64,000 nucleotides of DNA from Paenibacillus mangrovi (lineage in GTDB: Bacteria; Bacillota; Bacilli; Paenibacillales; Paenibacillaceae), in contig NZ_JALIRP010000001.1 of assembly GCF_022898935.1 (NCBI RefSeq), forward strand, positions 744,001-808,000, in the 5' to 3' direction. Position 1 is the stretch's first letter, and the number at the start of each line of letters is the position of its first letter. The translations under genes were made by a program, and so were the position numbers. This document shows positions 24,745 to 33,559 of this stretch, piece by piece. The notes below the pieces were generated by a model. It searched no databases and had not been told where the DNA came from. It saw nothing but the letters and a program-made list of their open reading frames with translations.

Positions 24745-25770
24745 ATGACAAATATCAAAGATGTTGCAAAGTATTTAGGCATATCCGTTTCGACCGTTTC
24801 AAGGGCTTTAAATCATTATCCGGATGTGAGCAGGGCGACTAAAACCCAAGTCATGGATGCTGTCCAAGTATTGAACTATCGGCCGAATGCCGTTGCCAAA
24901 GGTTTGATTCAGAAAAAGACTTTTACTATAGGTTTCATGATTCCAGATATTTTGGACCCGTTTTTCCCCGCTTTGGCAACCGCCGTAGAGGAGACTCTGT
25001 CCGTACACGGTTATCAGGTGGTATACGGCAGTACGAATCGGGATCCTGCAAAAGAAAAGCAGTTTATTGCTAACGCCATCTCACGCCAATTTGACGGACT
25101 GATCATCACACCGGGTGTTTTGGATGATGAAATGATTGCTTTAATAAAAAGCTTGCAGATGCCGGTGGTCTTTCTCCGGAGAAGAACGCCGGAAGGGCTT
25201 AATGCGCCCTATATTGATGTGGACCATTATCATGCCGCTTCGGCAGCCGTGCGTCACTTAATCACACGAGGCCACCAGCGGATTGGTTTTATTTCTTTGC
25301 CGGCTAACTCCATTACAGGTTCCGAACGGATGCGTGGGTATATGGATACGATGTCTGCTTACGGACTCATGCCGGAGCCAGTCGGAATCGTCGAAGGCGG
25401 CCGCACCATCGAGCATGGACGTGACGCGATGGAGAAGCTGTATCATAGATGCCCTAACTTGACAGCGGTGTTTGCAGCGAACGATCTGCTGGCGATTGGG
25501 GCCATGGAATGGCTTTATATGAATAAAATTACGGTTCCGGAGCAGATATCGGTGATGGGATTTGATAATTTGGAGTGCGCAGACTTTCAATGGATTCAGC
25601 TGACCACCATGGAGCAGCCACGGGAGGAAATCGGAAGAAAGAGCGCTCTAACTCTTCTGAAATTATTAAAGGATCCCAAGCAGACTCCGGTTTCTGAACT
25701 TATTGAAGCGAAGCTGATTGAGCGAAAGTCGATTTTGAACCTGAATGCCGTTCCGGTAGGAAGATCGTAA
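24745..25770 (+). CDS. LacI/GalR-family transcriptional regulator
   Basis: 341 residues from ATG 24745 (GGAGAG upstream; the longer TTG frame would include untranslated leader). HTH: TNIKDVAKYLGISVSTVSRA LNHYPDVS region, then a periplasmic-binding-type effector domain (IGFMIPDILDPFFPALATAV, FAANDLLAIGAMEWL, ISVMGFDNLECADF). The effector is unknown. No sugar gene is adjacent, so it may control distant loci; it could also bind the palindrome at 46687, which I cannot test. Confidence 0.9.
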   Translation: MTNIKDVAKYLGISVSTVSRALNHYPDVSRATKTQVMDAVQVLNYRPNAVAKGLIQKKTFTIGFMIPDILDPFFPALATAVEETLSVHGYQVVYGSTNRDPAKEKQFIANAISRQFDGLIITPGVLDDEMIALIKSLQMPVVFLRRRTPEGLNAPYIDVDHYHAASAAVRHLITRGHQRIGFISLPANSITGSERMRGYMDTMSAYGLMPEPVGIVEGGRTIEHGRDAMEKLYHRCPNLTAVFAANDLLAIGAMEWLYMNKITVPEQISVMGFDNLECADFQWIQLTTMEQPREEIGRKSALTLLKLLKDPKQTPVSELIEAKLIERKSILNLNAVPVGRS

Positions 25771-25807
25771 TTAAGCCGAAAATAATTTCGTGAACATCTT
25801 GCGAAGA

Positions 25808-25836
25808 CGTTTTCCAATGGGAAGACGTTTTTTTTT
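25808..25836 (+). terminator. Rho-independent terminator
   Basis: CGTTTTCC (25808-25815) pairs with GGAAGACG (25820-25827, one G-T pair), then nine T. Confidence 0.75.
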
Positions 25837-25916
25837 GCAGTCTACGGTGCACTTGGTAAAAATATACTGTACAATACGTATGATTAAGGATAGATATTCG
25901 TCAGGAGGGACTTAAG

Positions 25917-26204
25917 TTGGAAGCTCGGGATTCCTTTTATCAGCTGTTTTCGTTAACGGAAATGGGATTTAAAATCATCAGCTTGTTGATTATACTTATA
26001 ATTGTAATCGGTATCATATCCATATTTGTCTATCGTAACCGGTTATCGGGCAAAAAGATCATGTTCTTTGGGGCAGAGCTGATCCTGCTTGGATTCATTT
26101 TTAACGTTATTCAGGATTTCAAAATTTATATGCCCAGTCTTAGTTTCATTACGATTCTGCTTGGGGCGCTGGTCAGTCTGATTGGATTGGTTAAAAGAGA
26201 TTGA
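25917..26204 (+). CDS. Small membrane protein (three TM segments)
   Basis: 95 residues, TTG 25917 after AGGAGGG. Hydrophobic segments lie at about 20-39 (IISLLIILIIVIGIISIFVY), 46-63 and 73-90. I do not recognise the family. It stands alone between the LacI terminator and the serine hydrolase gene. Confidence 0.6.
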   Translation: MEARDSFYQLFSLTEMGFKIISLLIILIIVIGIISIFVYRNRLSGKKIMFFGAELILLGFIFNVIQDFKIYMPSLSFITILLGALVSLIGLVKRD

Positions 26205-26254
26205 TAGCTGGCCCGCACTCTAGCAACATGATTCTTACAATCTAAGAGAAAGCG

Positions 26255-27265
26255 GTGACTGTTGTGAAAGGAATAGGTACAATTCATGAGTTAATAGAGG
26301 GCTGGGTTGCAGAAAAGAAAATACCCGGCGCTGTCATCGATATTCAGGTGGGAAATAAACAGAAATGGCAGGCCGCATACGGGACGGCATCGCTAGATAC
26401 GATTTTCGATGTGGCATCCCTTACCAAAGTCGCTGTCACGCTGCCGGCGATCATGATGCTGGTTCAGTCCTCTAAGGTGTCGCTGGAGGATCCGGTTCAA
26501 AAATACATTCCGGAGTTCCGTCATGCCGAAGTGACCATAGAGCATTGTCTGAGACATATATCAGGCCTGCCTTCGGGACTTCCGGGTTCCAAGGAACGTT
26601 ACAGCAGCATCGACATCCAGCAAATTCTGACTCTGGATCTAGAATTCAGCCCCGGCGAGCGCGTGGAGTACAGCGACTTGGGTATGATTCTTATCGGCTG
26701 GATCATTTCCCGTTTGACAAAGCAGCCGCTCGATGAATATGCCCGTGAAGCTATTTTTACGCCACTGGGGATGATCGATAGCTATTTCAATCCACCAGTG
26801 AGCCTGCGCGGACGGATTGCTCCCACAGAGTGGGATGGTACGAAGTATTTGCTGGGGGAAGTACATGACGAGACATGTTACCGTCTTGGGGGAGTGGCTG
26901 GAAGCGCAGGTCTGTTCACAACCGCTCAGGATTTATCCAAATATGCAAGAGCCTGGCTCGAGCCGGAGCGGTATTCATTCCTTTCCCGCGAAACGGTAGA
27001 TGCATGTACAAAGTCGGTTTATAAGGGACGCGGCATAGGCTGGCAGGTACATGAGGGTCCCGATTCGATGATGTCCTGTGGAGCACATTGGCCGGCAGGC
27101 AGCTTTGGGCATACCGGTTTTACCGGTACAAGTCTCTGGATTAATCCTGTGAATGATATGAGCGTCGTATTTCTGACAAATGCCGTTCATTTGGGCAGGG
27201 ATAACGTGCTGAGAGATTTGCGGCCGATTTTGCATGATACAATTATTAAGGCTATTGTGGAATAG
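26255..27265 (+). CDS. Beta-lactamase-fold serine hydrolase
   Basis: 336 residues, cytoplasmic (no signal peptide). SxxK is in DVASLTKVA, YxD/N is YSDLG, and the third motif is FGHTGFTGT (HxG). This is the class C beta-lactamase/penicillin-binding-protein-like esterase family. Start codon GTG 26255 or 26264. The DUF2164 gene follows after 23 bases, so they may share a transcript. Substrate unknown; lack of an export signal makes a true beta-lactamase role unlikely. Confidence 0.85.
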   Translation: MTVVKGIGTIHELIEGWVAEKKIPGAVIDIQVGNKQKWQAAYGTASLDTIFDVASLTKVAVTLPAIMMLVQSSKVSLEDPVQKYIPEFRHAEVTIEHCLRHISGLPSGLPGSKERYSSIDIQQILTLDLEFSPGERVEYSDLGMILIGWIISRLTKQPLDEYAREAIFTPLGMIDSYFNPPVSLRGRIAPTEWDGTKYLLGEVHDETCYRLGGVAGSAGLFTTAQDLSKYARAWLEPERYSFLSRETVDACTKSVYKGRGIGWQVHEGPDSMMSCGAHWPAGSFGHTGFTGTSLWINPVNDMSVVFLTNAVHLGRDNVLRDLRPILHDTIIKAIVE

Positions 27266-27288
27266 ATCATACAGGAGGTGTATATCAG

Positions 27289-27546
27289 ATGATTTCGATC
27301 AAATTGCCCAAAGAACAAAAAGAGGAGATCGTCAGAAGCGTCCAAGCTTATTTTGAAGAGGAGCGTTCCGAAAGCATAGGTCAGCTGGGAGCGGAGCAGT
27401 TCCTCGACTTCATGATTACCGAGCTCGGACCTTATATTTACAACCAGGCTATCGCAGATTCAAGAGCATTGATCAATGAAAAAATGGCTCAAATCGACGA
27501 TGAGTTCTACACTTTGGAGAAGCCTATCCAAAATCGAAGAAGGTAA
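27289..27546 (+). CDS. DUF2164-family protein
   Basis: 85 residues. SIKLPKEQKEEIVRSVQAYF and GAEQFLDFMITELGPYIYNQ are characteristic of DUF2164, a small helical family of unknown role. ATG 27289 follows AGGAGG. Confidence 0.85.
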   Translation: MISIKLPKEQKEEIVRSVQAYFEEERSESIGQLGAEQFLDFMITELGPYIYNQAIADSRALINEKMAQIDDEFYTLEKPIQNRRR

Positions 27547-27556
27547 AATCCTCTGA

Positions 27557-27615
27557 ACATCCGGCTGCTCCTGCCTTTATTATTCCAAAATATCGGGCGG
27601 TAGCAGTCCGGATGT
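27557..27615 (+). other. Stem-loop between transcription units
   Basis: ACATCCGG plus CTGCT (27557-27569) pair with AGCAG plus CCGGATGT (27602-27615) across a 32-base loop. There is no T run, so it may be a weak terminator or a processing element. Confidence 0.4.
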
Positions 27616-27654
27616 ATATTTAGTAGATTGGTAGTTTAACAGGAGTGAAGCACT

Positions 27655-28650
27655 ATGGAAAAGGAAACCAGAGAGCTGATGAATGATCAGCTGCTGGCGG
27701 AAGCTGCACAATTGTACGGCCTTTCACAGCAGGATTTAACATATATCGGCGGATTCCAGAATTTCGTATATGAATATGACAAAGGTGGGAAGCCGTTTAT
27801 TCTCAGAATCACTCACAGCTCCCATCGGGACATGCATGCTATTCATGCTGAGCTTGACTGGGTGAACGATCTTGTACGCTATGGGATATCCGTCAGCAGA
27901 CCGGTTCCGAATGATCGTGGCAAATTTGTTGAAGTCATCCATTTGGATGATTCCGAGATGTTCATTGCTTCCTTTGAAAAAGCGCCCGGTAATAAAATCT
28001 TTTATCCCGAATGCATGAATAACGACGAGCTTTCTGAAAAATGTGGTGAACTCACAGGCCAAATTCATGCGTTATCCCGAAATTATGCTCCGGCAAGCAC
28101 TTCAAGGAAGAGGCATCATTGGATGGATAATGAGTACCTGAAGCATGCACATCGATACATACCGGACGAGCAGCAGCAGGTGCTTGCGAATCTTGAGGAA
28201 TTAAAACAGCAGATCCACAGACTTAACCAGCGTGATGAAACTTACGGGCTGATTCATGGCGATATCAATGTCGGCAACTTCTTCGTGGACGGCGAAATCA
28301 TTACTCTATTTGATTTTGACGAATGCCAGTACAGCTGGTTTGTAGAGGATATCGCGATCCAGTTATTTTATATGGTTTATGTCGTTTTGGATGATTCACT
28401 TGAAGAGAGGCATGTCCAAGCACGGCGATTTTTGGAGCATTTCCTGAAAGGTTACGAAAAACATTGCTCCATTCACCCAGATGAACTGCATCACTTGGAA
28501 CTTTTTTTAAGACTAAGGGAATATATCGTTTATGTGGGAATGTACCGGAGCTTTGATCTAACGAATCTGAATGACTGGACAGAGACGTACTTGCGGGAAA
28601 GCCGAAGCAGATTGGAAGCCGGAATACCGATCGTACAGCATTTGTTCTAG
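27655..28650 (+). CDS. Aminoglycoside-phosphotransferase-fold kinase
   Basis: 331 residues. Catalytic loop HGDINVGNFF starts at H201 (D203 is the base) and FDFDE at 219-223 is the metal-binding DFG equivalent. The N-terminal lobe has FQNFVYEY and FILRITHS with the nucleotide lysine region. This resembles the APH/ChoK/homoserine-kinase-II group widespread in Paenibacillus; small-molecule kinase activity is likely, with substrate unknown. It runs into the VanZ gene with three bases between. Confidence 0.85.
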   Translation: MEKETRELMNDQLLAEAAQLYGLSQQDLTYIGGFQNFVYEYDKGGKPFILRITHSSHRDMHAIHAELDWVNDLVRYGISVSRPVPNDRGKFVEVIHLDDSEMFIASFEKAPGNKIFYPECMNNDELSEKCGELTGQIHALSRNYAPASTSRKRHHWMDNEYLKHAHRYIPDEQQQVLANLEELKQQIHRLNQRDETYGLIHGDINVGNFFVDGEIITLFDFDECQYSWFVEDIAIQLFYMVYVVLDDSLEERHVQARRFLEHFLKGYEKHCSIHPDELHHLELFLRLREYIVYVGMYRSFDLTNLNDWTETYLRESRSRLEAGIPIVQHLF

Positions 28651-28653
28651 CGG

Positions 28654-29121
28654 GTGACAGATTTGAAAAATAACACTGATAAAACCTTAAAGGTTGTTGC
28701 TTGGTTTCTTTTTACCGGGTACAGCCTTTGCCTGTTGTACTGGATGTTTCGCGGATTCGGCCGTTCTTCACATGCGGAAATCCGGGTGAACCTGGTGCCC
28801 TTCAATACGATTTTTAGTTATATCTATAACGTCAACCGGTATAACATAGGAACCACGATTATTAACTTGGCGGGTAATATCGGGGTGTTTATACCCTTTG
28901 GTGTGCTGTTACCCTATATTTTCCAGAGTTTTAACAGATATGGTGTGTTTTTGGCATGGTTCACGGGTTCGATCATTGTGCTTGAATTTCTGCAAGCTAT
29001 TCTGAAAGTGGGTATAGGCGATATTGATGACATTATTTTAAATGTGGTGGGTGCTTCCACAGGATTTGTTATGTATCGGTATTTTTCTTCAAAGTCATGC
29101 AGCGGCGAGCAGAAGTTTTGA
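28654..29121 (+). CDS. VanZ-family membrane protein
   Basis: 155 residues with four transmembrane segments, VNLVPFNTIFSYI after the first segment and INLAGNIGVFIPFGVLLPYI, then GIGDIDDIILNVVGASTGF, the conserved VanZ core. VanZ of the glycopeptide cluster gives low-level teicoplanin resistance; most chromosomal homologues have unknown roles. GTG 28654 starts three bases after the kinase stop; TTG 28663 is an alternative. Confidence 0.85.
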   Translation: MTDLKNNTDKTLKVVAWFLFTGYSLCLLYWMFRGFGRSSHAEIRVNLVPFNTIFSYIYNVNRYNIGTTIINLAGNIGVFIPFGVLLPYIFQSFNRYGVFLAWFTGSIIVLEFLQAILKVGIGDIDDIILNVVGASTGFVMYRYFSSKSCSGEQKF

Positions 29122-29155
29122 AATACAGATGACATGAAATTTAGGAGGAAAAATC

Positions 29156-29902
29156 GTGGAATACAGAGGCTCCGGATTGTATGATGACGAGCTGTTTTTC
29201 AATAGATATCAGGAGAGAAGACGCTGGAGCGAAAATGCCAACGACACCATCGAAAAACCGATCATTTTGCAGCTGATTGGGGATGTGACCGGGCGTAAGG
29301 TTTTGGACCTGGGATGCGGGGACGCTTCGTTTGGCAATCATCTCCTTGATCTTGGTGCAGCCTCGTATACTGGAATTGAAGGATCGGAGAATATGGTTGC
29401 AGCAGCGGAAAAGACATTACACAGAGCGAATACAAGCATTATACATACGACCATTGAGGAATGGGATTTTCCGGATTCGCAATATGATCTAGCCGTATCC
29501 CGGCTTGTGCTGCATTACATACAGGATATCGAATCGACCTTTAAAAAGGTTTATCAAACTCTAATAGACGGTGGTAGCTTCGTTTTCTCGATTGAGCATC
29601 CGGTCATTACATCTTCTTACGGGATTCCGCGGGAAGACGGGATGAAGCAGGATTGGGTCGTCGATCAATATTTTCATACAGGAATTCGTAAGCAGACGTG
29701 GCTTGGAGCAGCCGCAACCAAATATCACAGAACGATCGAGGATATCTTTTCGGCTCTTCAGCAAGTGGGCTTCCATGTTAAGAATCTACGGGAATCCAGA
29801 CCGGATCAAGCGAATTTCGAGAATATCGAAACATACGAGCGCCGGATGAGAATCCCCTTATTTTTGTTCTTTAGCGCAGAAAAGAAGCAGGTCCATTTCT
29901 GA
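29156..29902 (+). CDS. Class I SAM-dependent methyltransferase
   Basis: 248 residues, GTG 29156 after AGGAGG. Motif I is VLDLGCGDASFGNHLLDLG (about 48-66), then YTGIEGSENMVAAAEK, DFPDSQYDLAVSRLVLHYI and the IDGGSFVFSIEHPV post-motif. The pattern SIEHPV..Q.WV..YF is typical of Methyltransf_11 enzymes with unidentified small-molecule substrates. Confidence 0.87.
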   Translation: MEYRGSGLYDDELFFNRYQERRRWSENANDTIEKPIILQLIGDVTGRKVLDLGCGDASFGNHLLDLGAASYTGIEGSENMVAAAEKTLHRANTSIIHTTIEEWDFPDSQYDLAVSRLVLHYIQDIESTFKKVYQTLIDGGSFVFSIEHPVITSSYGIPREDGMKQDWVVDQYFHTGIRKQTWLGAAATKYHRTIEDIFSALQQVGFHVKNLRESRPDQANFENIETYERRMRIPLFLFFSAEKKQVHF

Positions 29903-29972
29903 GAAGGGAAGCCGCATGCACATTGAGCCATTGAGCTGACGATTTAATCAACCATTCTGTGGATGGAAGGCG

Positions 29973-30329
29973 GTGGTCTATACGCTTAAAATGTTAAACC
30001 TTTTATTGCGCTTCATATTGGAGCTTGTCTTGCTGTCTTCCCTTTGCTACTTCGGATTTCATGTTCAGACAGGCTTATTGATGCAGTTCGTCCTGGGGCT
30101 GGGGCTGCCTGTACTCGCGGCATTCGTATGGGGGTTGTTTGTTTCGCCCAAAGCCTCGATCAAAGTTCCTTTGCCTGTCGTGCTTTTCATTGAGGCTGTT
30201 CTGTTCGCGGCAGCCGTGGTATGCCTCATCAGCTCCGGGTTTACGACGTTTGCCGTCATATTTGCCTTACTTTCGGTCATCAACCGAATTGTGATTTTAA
30301 TGTGGAAACAGCAGAGCTTCGTTAATTAA
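29973..30329 (+). CDS. YrdB-family membrane protein (DUF2568)
   Basis: 118 residues, four hydrophobic segments: FILELVLLSSLCYFGFHV, LGLGLPVLAAFVWGLFVSP, LPVVLFIEAVLFAAAVVCLI and FAVIFALLSVINRIVIL. This matches YrdB/DUF2568. GTG 29973 is used; the ribosome site GGAAGG is close, so ATG 29991 cannot be excluded. Role unknown. Confidence 0.8.
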   Translation: MVYTLKMLNLLLRFILELVLLSSLCYFGFHVQTGLLMQFVLGLGLPVLAAFVWGLFVSPKASIKVPLPVVLFIEAVLFAAAVVCLISSGFTTFAVIFALLSVINRIVILMWKQQSFVN

Positions 30330-30348
30330 AAAAGGATGTGTTATCAAT

Positions 30349-31373
30349 ATGTTATTTCCGGTATCCTACTCTACATTATCGGATCATGCCATAAATGAGT
30401 TTTTACAAAGTCAATACGGTCTCAGTGAACAATCCCGTACTTCCTACCTTTTGCGGGGATGAATGATACTTACCTAGTTGTCACCCCTGAAGAGAAGTAC
30501 GTATTTCGGGTGTATCGAGGTGACTGGAGGACAAGTGAGTCCGAGATCACTTTTGAATTGGAGCTGCTAGAGCATTTGGACCGGAACGGTATCAGCGTAT
30601 CGCTTCCGGTTTCGGACAAGCAGGGAGAATCTGTTCAAAAGCTCCAGGCACCAGAAGGCATCCGGTATGCAGTACTCTTTACGTTTGCGGAAGGCTCTGA
30701 GAGAGGGATCGACAGCGAGGGAATGAGTAGAGGTTTCGGGCGGGCCGTGGCCGAGATTCACTTGAAAAGCGATTCTTTTCAAAGCACACACAGCAGACAG
30801 GAGCTGACGCTGGATTATTTGATCCATCAAACATTGGATGCAATTCAGCCGCATATGGAGCATCGCTCACAGGATTTTGAAGAGCTCAAACAGATTGCGG
30901 CAAGTATGGAAGCGAAACTGCAGGAGCTTGATCTGAATGCAATGGATTGGGGCATCTGCCATGGAGACCTGCACGGCAATACGAACGTCAGCTATGCCGA
31001 TGATGGAGCGATGACGCATTATGATTTTGATCTCTGCGGCTATGGCTGGCGCGCTTATGACATCGCTGAATTCCGGCTTGCCAGGGAGGTCCGATTGGGC
31101 CATGATCCGGCTCAGCTGGAACGGCTGTGGAGTGCTTTTCTTCAGGGGTATCAGTCCGTACGGAAGCCTGGTGAGAACGACCTTAAAGTAGTGCCGGTGT
31201 TTGTGGCCGTCCGACAGCTGTGGTTGTTCGGCTTATGTCTGAAGGATCCGCATATCAATGGCAGCATTGATTATGGCGATGACTTTATCGATGAAAAAAT
31301 GCACTTTTTTAGGAATGTACCTGTGTTACAAAAAGAGATTGGTGTAGTGCAAGATAATTTAGATTCTCAATGA
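30349..31373 (+). pseudogene. APH-fold kinase with a one-base frameshift near the N-terminus
   Basis: ATG 30349 opens 37 codons ending SRTSYLLRG then TGA. The rest of the same family continues one base out of phase from ATG 30459 (MNDTYLVVTPEEKYVFRVYR). In the family LLSRG-x-NDTYLV is continuous, so one base is missing in the TTTTGCGGGGATG stretch. The downstream part (304 aa) keeps ICHGDLHGNTN and HYDFDLCGYGW. The upstream stop and downstream start overlap as ATGA, which could allow translational coupling, so the large part might still be made. A sequencing error in the G run is the other explanation. Confidence 0.7.
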
Positions 31374-31396
31374 GCGGCATAGGCCGCTCTTTTTTT
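31372..31396 (+). terminator. Rho-independent terminator overlapping the stop codon
   Basis: GAGCGGC (31372-31378) pairs with GCCGCTC (31383-31389), then TTTTTTT. The first arm begins within the TGA of the kinase gene. Confidence 0.85.
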
Positions 31397-31589
31397 GTTT
31401 TTATAATTGAATCATTTGAATTTTTCTTCACCTAGTTTTGTTTTGGCTTGAATATTATAAAATTGTTAAAAAAACTAACGTTTTTTGACTGTGGTATAAC
31501 GTTTGTTATCTGGAATTATGAGAGAGATTTTTCTTACAATTAAGTTATTCAAAACAATAAAATCAAACGGAAGGGGTGACTGAGTAAAC

Positions 31590-32531
31590 ATGAAGAAGTC
31601 TGAACGAAGGCACCTGCGGACGCGCTGGCGCAAACAGGATACCGAACTGACGCTCTTGGCGTTACCAACTACCGTATGGTACATATTGTTTTGTTTCCTG
31701 CCGATGTTCGGTATCATTATCGCCTTCAAGGATTTCAAGATATCCGGGGGGTTTCTGAGCAATGTTTTTAATAGCGCTTGGTCCGGTTTCAAAAATTTTG
31801 AATTCCTGTTCAAATCGAATGATGCTTGGATTACCATCCGCAACACGCTTGGATATAATTTTCTGTTTATTATCCTCAATATCGTGATACCCGTTATTTT
31901 AGCGCTGATGATCGGTCGGCTGCACAGTCGCAGAGCGGGCAAAGTCTATCAGACCATGATGTTCCTGCCTTACTTCCTATCTTGGGTAGTCGTTTCCACA
32001 GTGGTTTGGGCGTTTTTAAGCTTTGACAAGGGCATCGCCAACCAAATGCTCACCCAGATGGGAAGCGAGCCTATGAATTGGTACATGGAGCCTCAATACT
32101 GGCCATTGTTTCTGATTTTTATGCATGTTTGGAAGGGCTTAGGCTATGGTATGGTTGTATATTTGGCGACCATCACTGGCATCGATAATACGTACTATGA
32201 GGCGGCCGTTATTGATGGCGCTTCCATTTGGCAGCAGACGAGGTTTATTACACTACCTTTGATGAAGCTGGTCATCGTGATGATGTTCATCTTGGCCGTA
32301 GGCCACATTTTCTACACGGATTTTGGTCTGTTCTATCAGGTCCCGCGCGATTCCAATTCCCTATTCAACGTAACAACCACCATAGACGTGTTAGTGTATA
32401 AACAGCTCAAAACCGCTACAGTAGGTATGGCCTCTGCTGCCGCTTTTGTACAATCCGTCATGGGCTGTTTGACCATTCTGCTCGCCAACTGGATCGTTCG
32501 TAGAATAGATCCCGACAGCGCGATGATGTAA
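31590..32531 (+). CDS. Sugar ABC transporter permease (LplB-like)
   Basis: 313 residues, six transmembrane segments. The EAA loop is YYEAAVIDGASIWQQTRFIT with the G in place, contacting the ATPase. It begins with a basic tail and LLALPTTVWYILFCFLPMFG, typical of LplB/YtcP-type permeases that work with ~500-residue binding proteins. No ATPase gene is nearby, so a shared MsmX-type ATPase is expected. First gene of the locus, 13 bases before the next permease. Confidence 0.92.
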   Translation: MKKSERRHLRTRWRKQDTELTLLALPTTVWYILFCFLPMFGIIIAFKDFKISGGFLSNVFNSAWSGFKNFEFLFKSNDAWITIRNTLGYNFLFIILNIVIPVILALMIGRLHSRRAGKVYQTMMFLPYFLSWVVVSTVVWAFLSFDKGIANQMLTQMGSEPMNWYMEPQYWPLFLIFMHVWKGLGYGMVVYLATITGIDNTYYEAAVIDGASIWQQTRFITLPLMKLVIVMMFILAVGHIFYTDFGLFYQVPRDSNSLFNVTTTIDVLVYKQLKTATVGMASAAAFVQSVMGCLTILLANWIVRRIDPDSAMM

Positions 32532-32544
32532 AGGAGGTGGGGCT

Positions 32545-33474
32545 ATGGCATCGATAGCTAAAGATCAGACGGGTCTTGATAAATTCAACCGTGTTGGCAA
32601 AGGAATCAATGTGATGTTTCACCTGATTTTTATCCTGCTGGCTCTATTATGCGTGGTACCTCTGCTCGTTGTCCTCTCCATTTCATTTTCCAGTGAGGAT
32701 TCCATTCGCCAAGCAGGATATCACATGATTCCAACTGAATTTTCCGCCGAGTCCTATAGCTATATAGCCCAGCAGGGAACGATGATCTTGCGGGCGTTAG
32801 GCGTATCCGTATTCGTTACCGTGGTTGGCACGGTGTTGGGCGTATTACTGACTACCTCTATGGGCTACGTGCTCTCGCAGCCGAATTACAAACTGAAAGG
32901 ACTCCTGACCTGGGTGGTATTCATCCCGATGGTGTTCAACGGCGGCTTGGTTTCTAGTTACTATATCAACGCGAATCTGCTAGGACTTAAGGACAGCATT
33001 TGGGCGCTTATTCTCCCTCTAGCTGTTTCATCCTTTAATGTTATCATTTGCAAAACCTTTTTCAGAAGCACCATTCCTGATGGCCTTGTCGAATCTGCAG
33101 AGATTGACGGCGCGAGCCAGTTACGCATTTTCTTTTCGATCATATTGCCCATATCTTTGCCGGTCGTGGCAACCATTGGACTGTTTCTATGCTTTGCATA
33201 CTGGAATGATTGGTTCCAATCGATGCTTTATATCAACAATCAGAATCTGTATTCTCTGCAGGCCTTGCTGAACAACTTGATGAGCAACGTGGATGCGCTT
33301 GCACAGAATGCATCCAGCATGGGCGTCAGCTACGCTACGCTCGTGGCCACCATGCCTAAGGAGACCGCTCGCATGGCAATAGCAATCCTCATTGTATTAC
33401 CTGTAGCCTGTGCGTATCCCTTCTTCCAGAAATACTTTATTTCTGGTTTGACCGTAGGCGCGATCAAAGGCTGA
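32545..33474 (+). CDS. Carbohydrate ABC transporter permease (LplC-like)
   Basis: 309 residues, six transmembrane segments. EAA loop: LVESAEIDGASQLRIFFSII. The C-terminus YPFFQKYFISGLTVGAIKG is the signature ending of the LplC family. It follows AAAGGAGGTGG at 32530 and forms a heterodimer with the upstream permease. Confidence 0.92.
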   Translation: MASIAKDQTGLDKFNRVGKGINVMFHLIFILLALLCVVPLLVVLSISFSSEDSIRQAGYHMIPTEFSAESYSYIAQQGTMILRALGVSVFVTVVGTVLGVLLTTSMGYVLSQPNYKLKGLLTWVVFIPMVFNGGLVSSYYINANLLGLKDSIWALILPLAVSSFNVIICKTFFRSTIPDGLVESAEIDGASQLRIFFSIILPISLPVVATIGLFLCFAYWNDWFQSMLYINNQNLYSLQALLNNLMSNVDALAQNASSMGVSYATLVATMPKETARMAIAILIVLPVACAYPFFQKYFISGLTVGAIKG

Positions 33475-33559
33475 CCTGAAGTAAACCATGTTTGATGGTT
33501 TATCATAACATCACAGTGTATGCATACGGTAGAACCTATTCAAAAGGGGGCAAATATTT

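Noticed and set aside
1-31400. Mobile element as the source of the accessory region
   Set aside because: I found no transposase, integrase, phage gene, tRNA gene or paired terminal repeats in the window, so transfer cannot be supported from the sequence alone.
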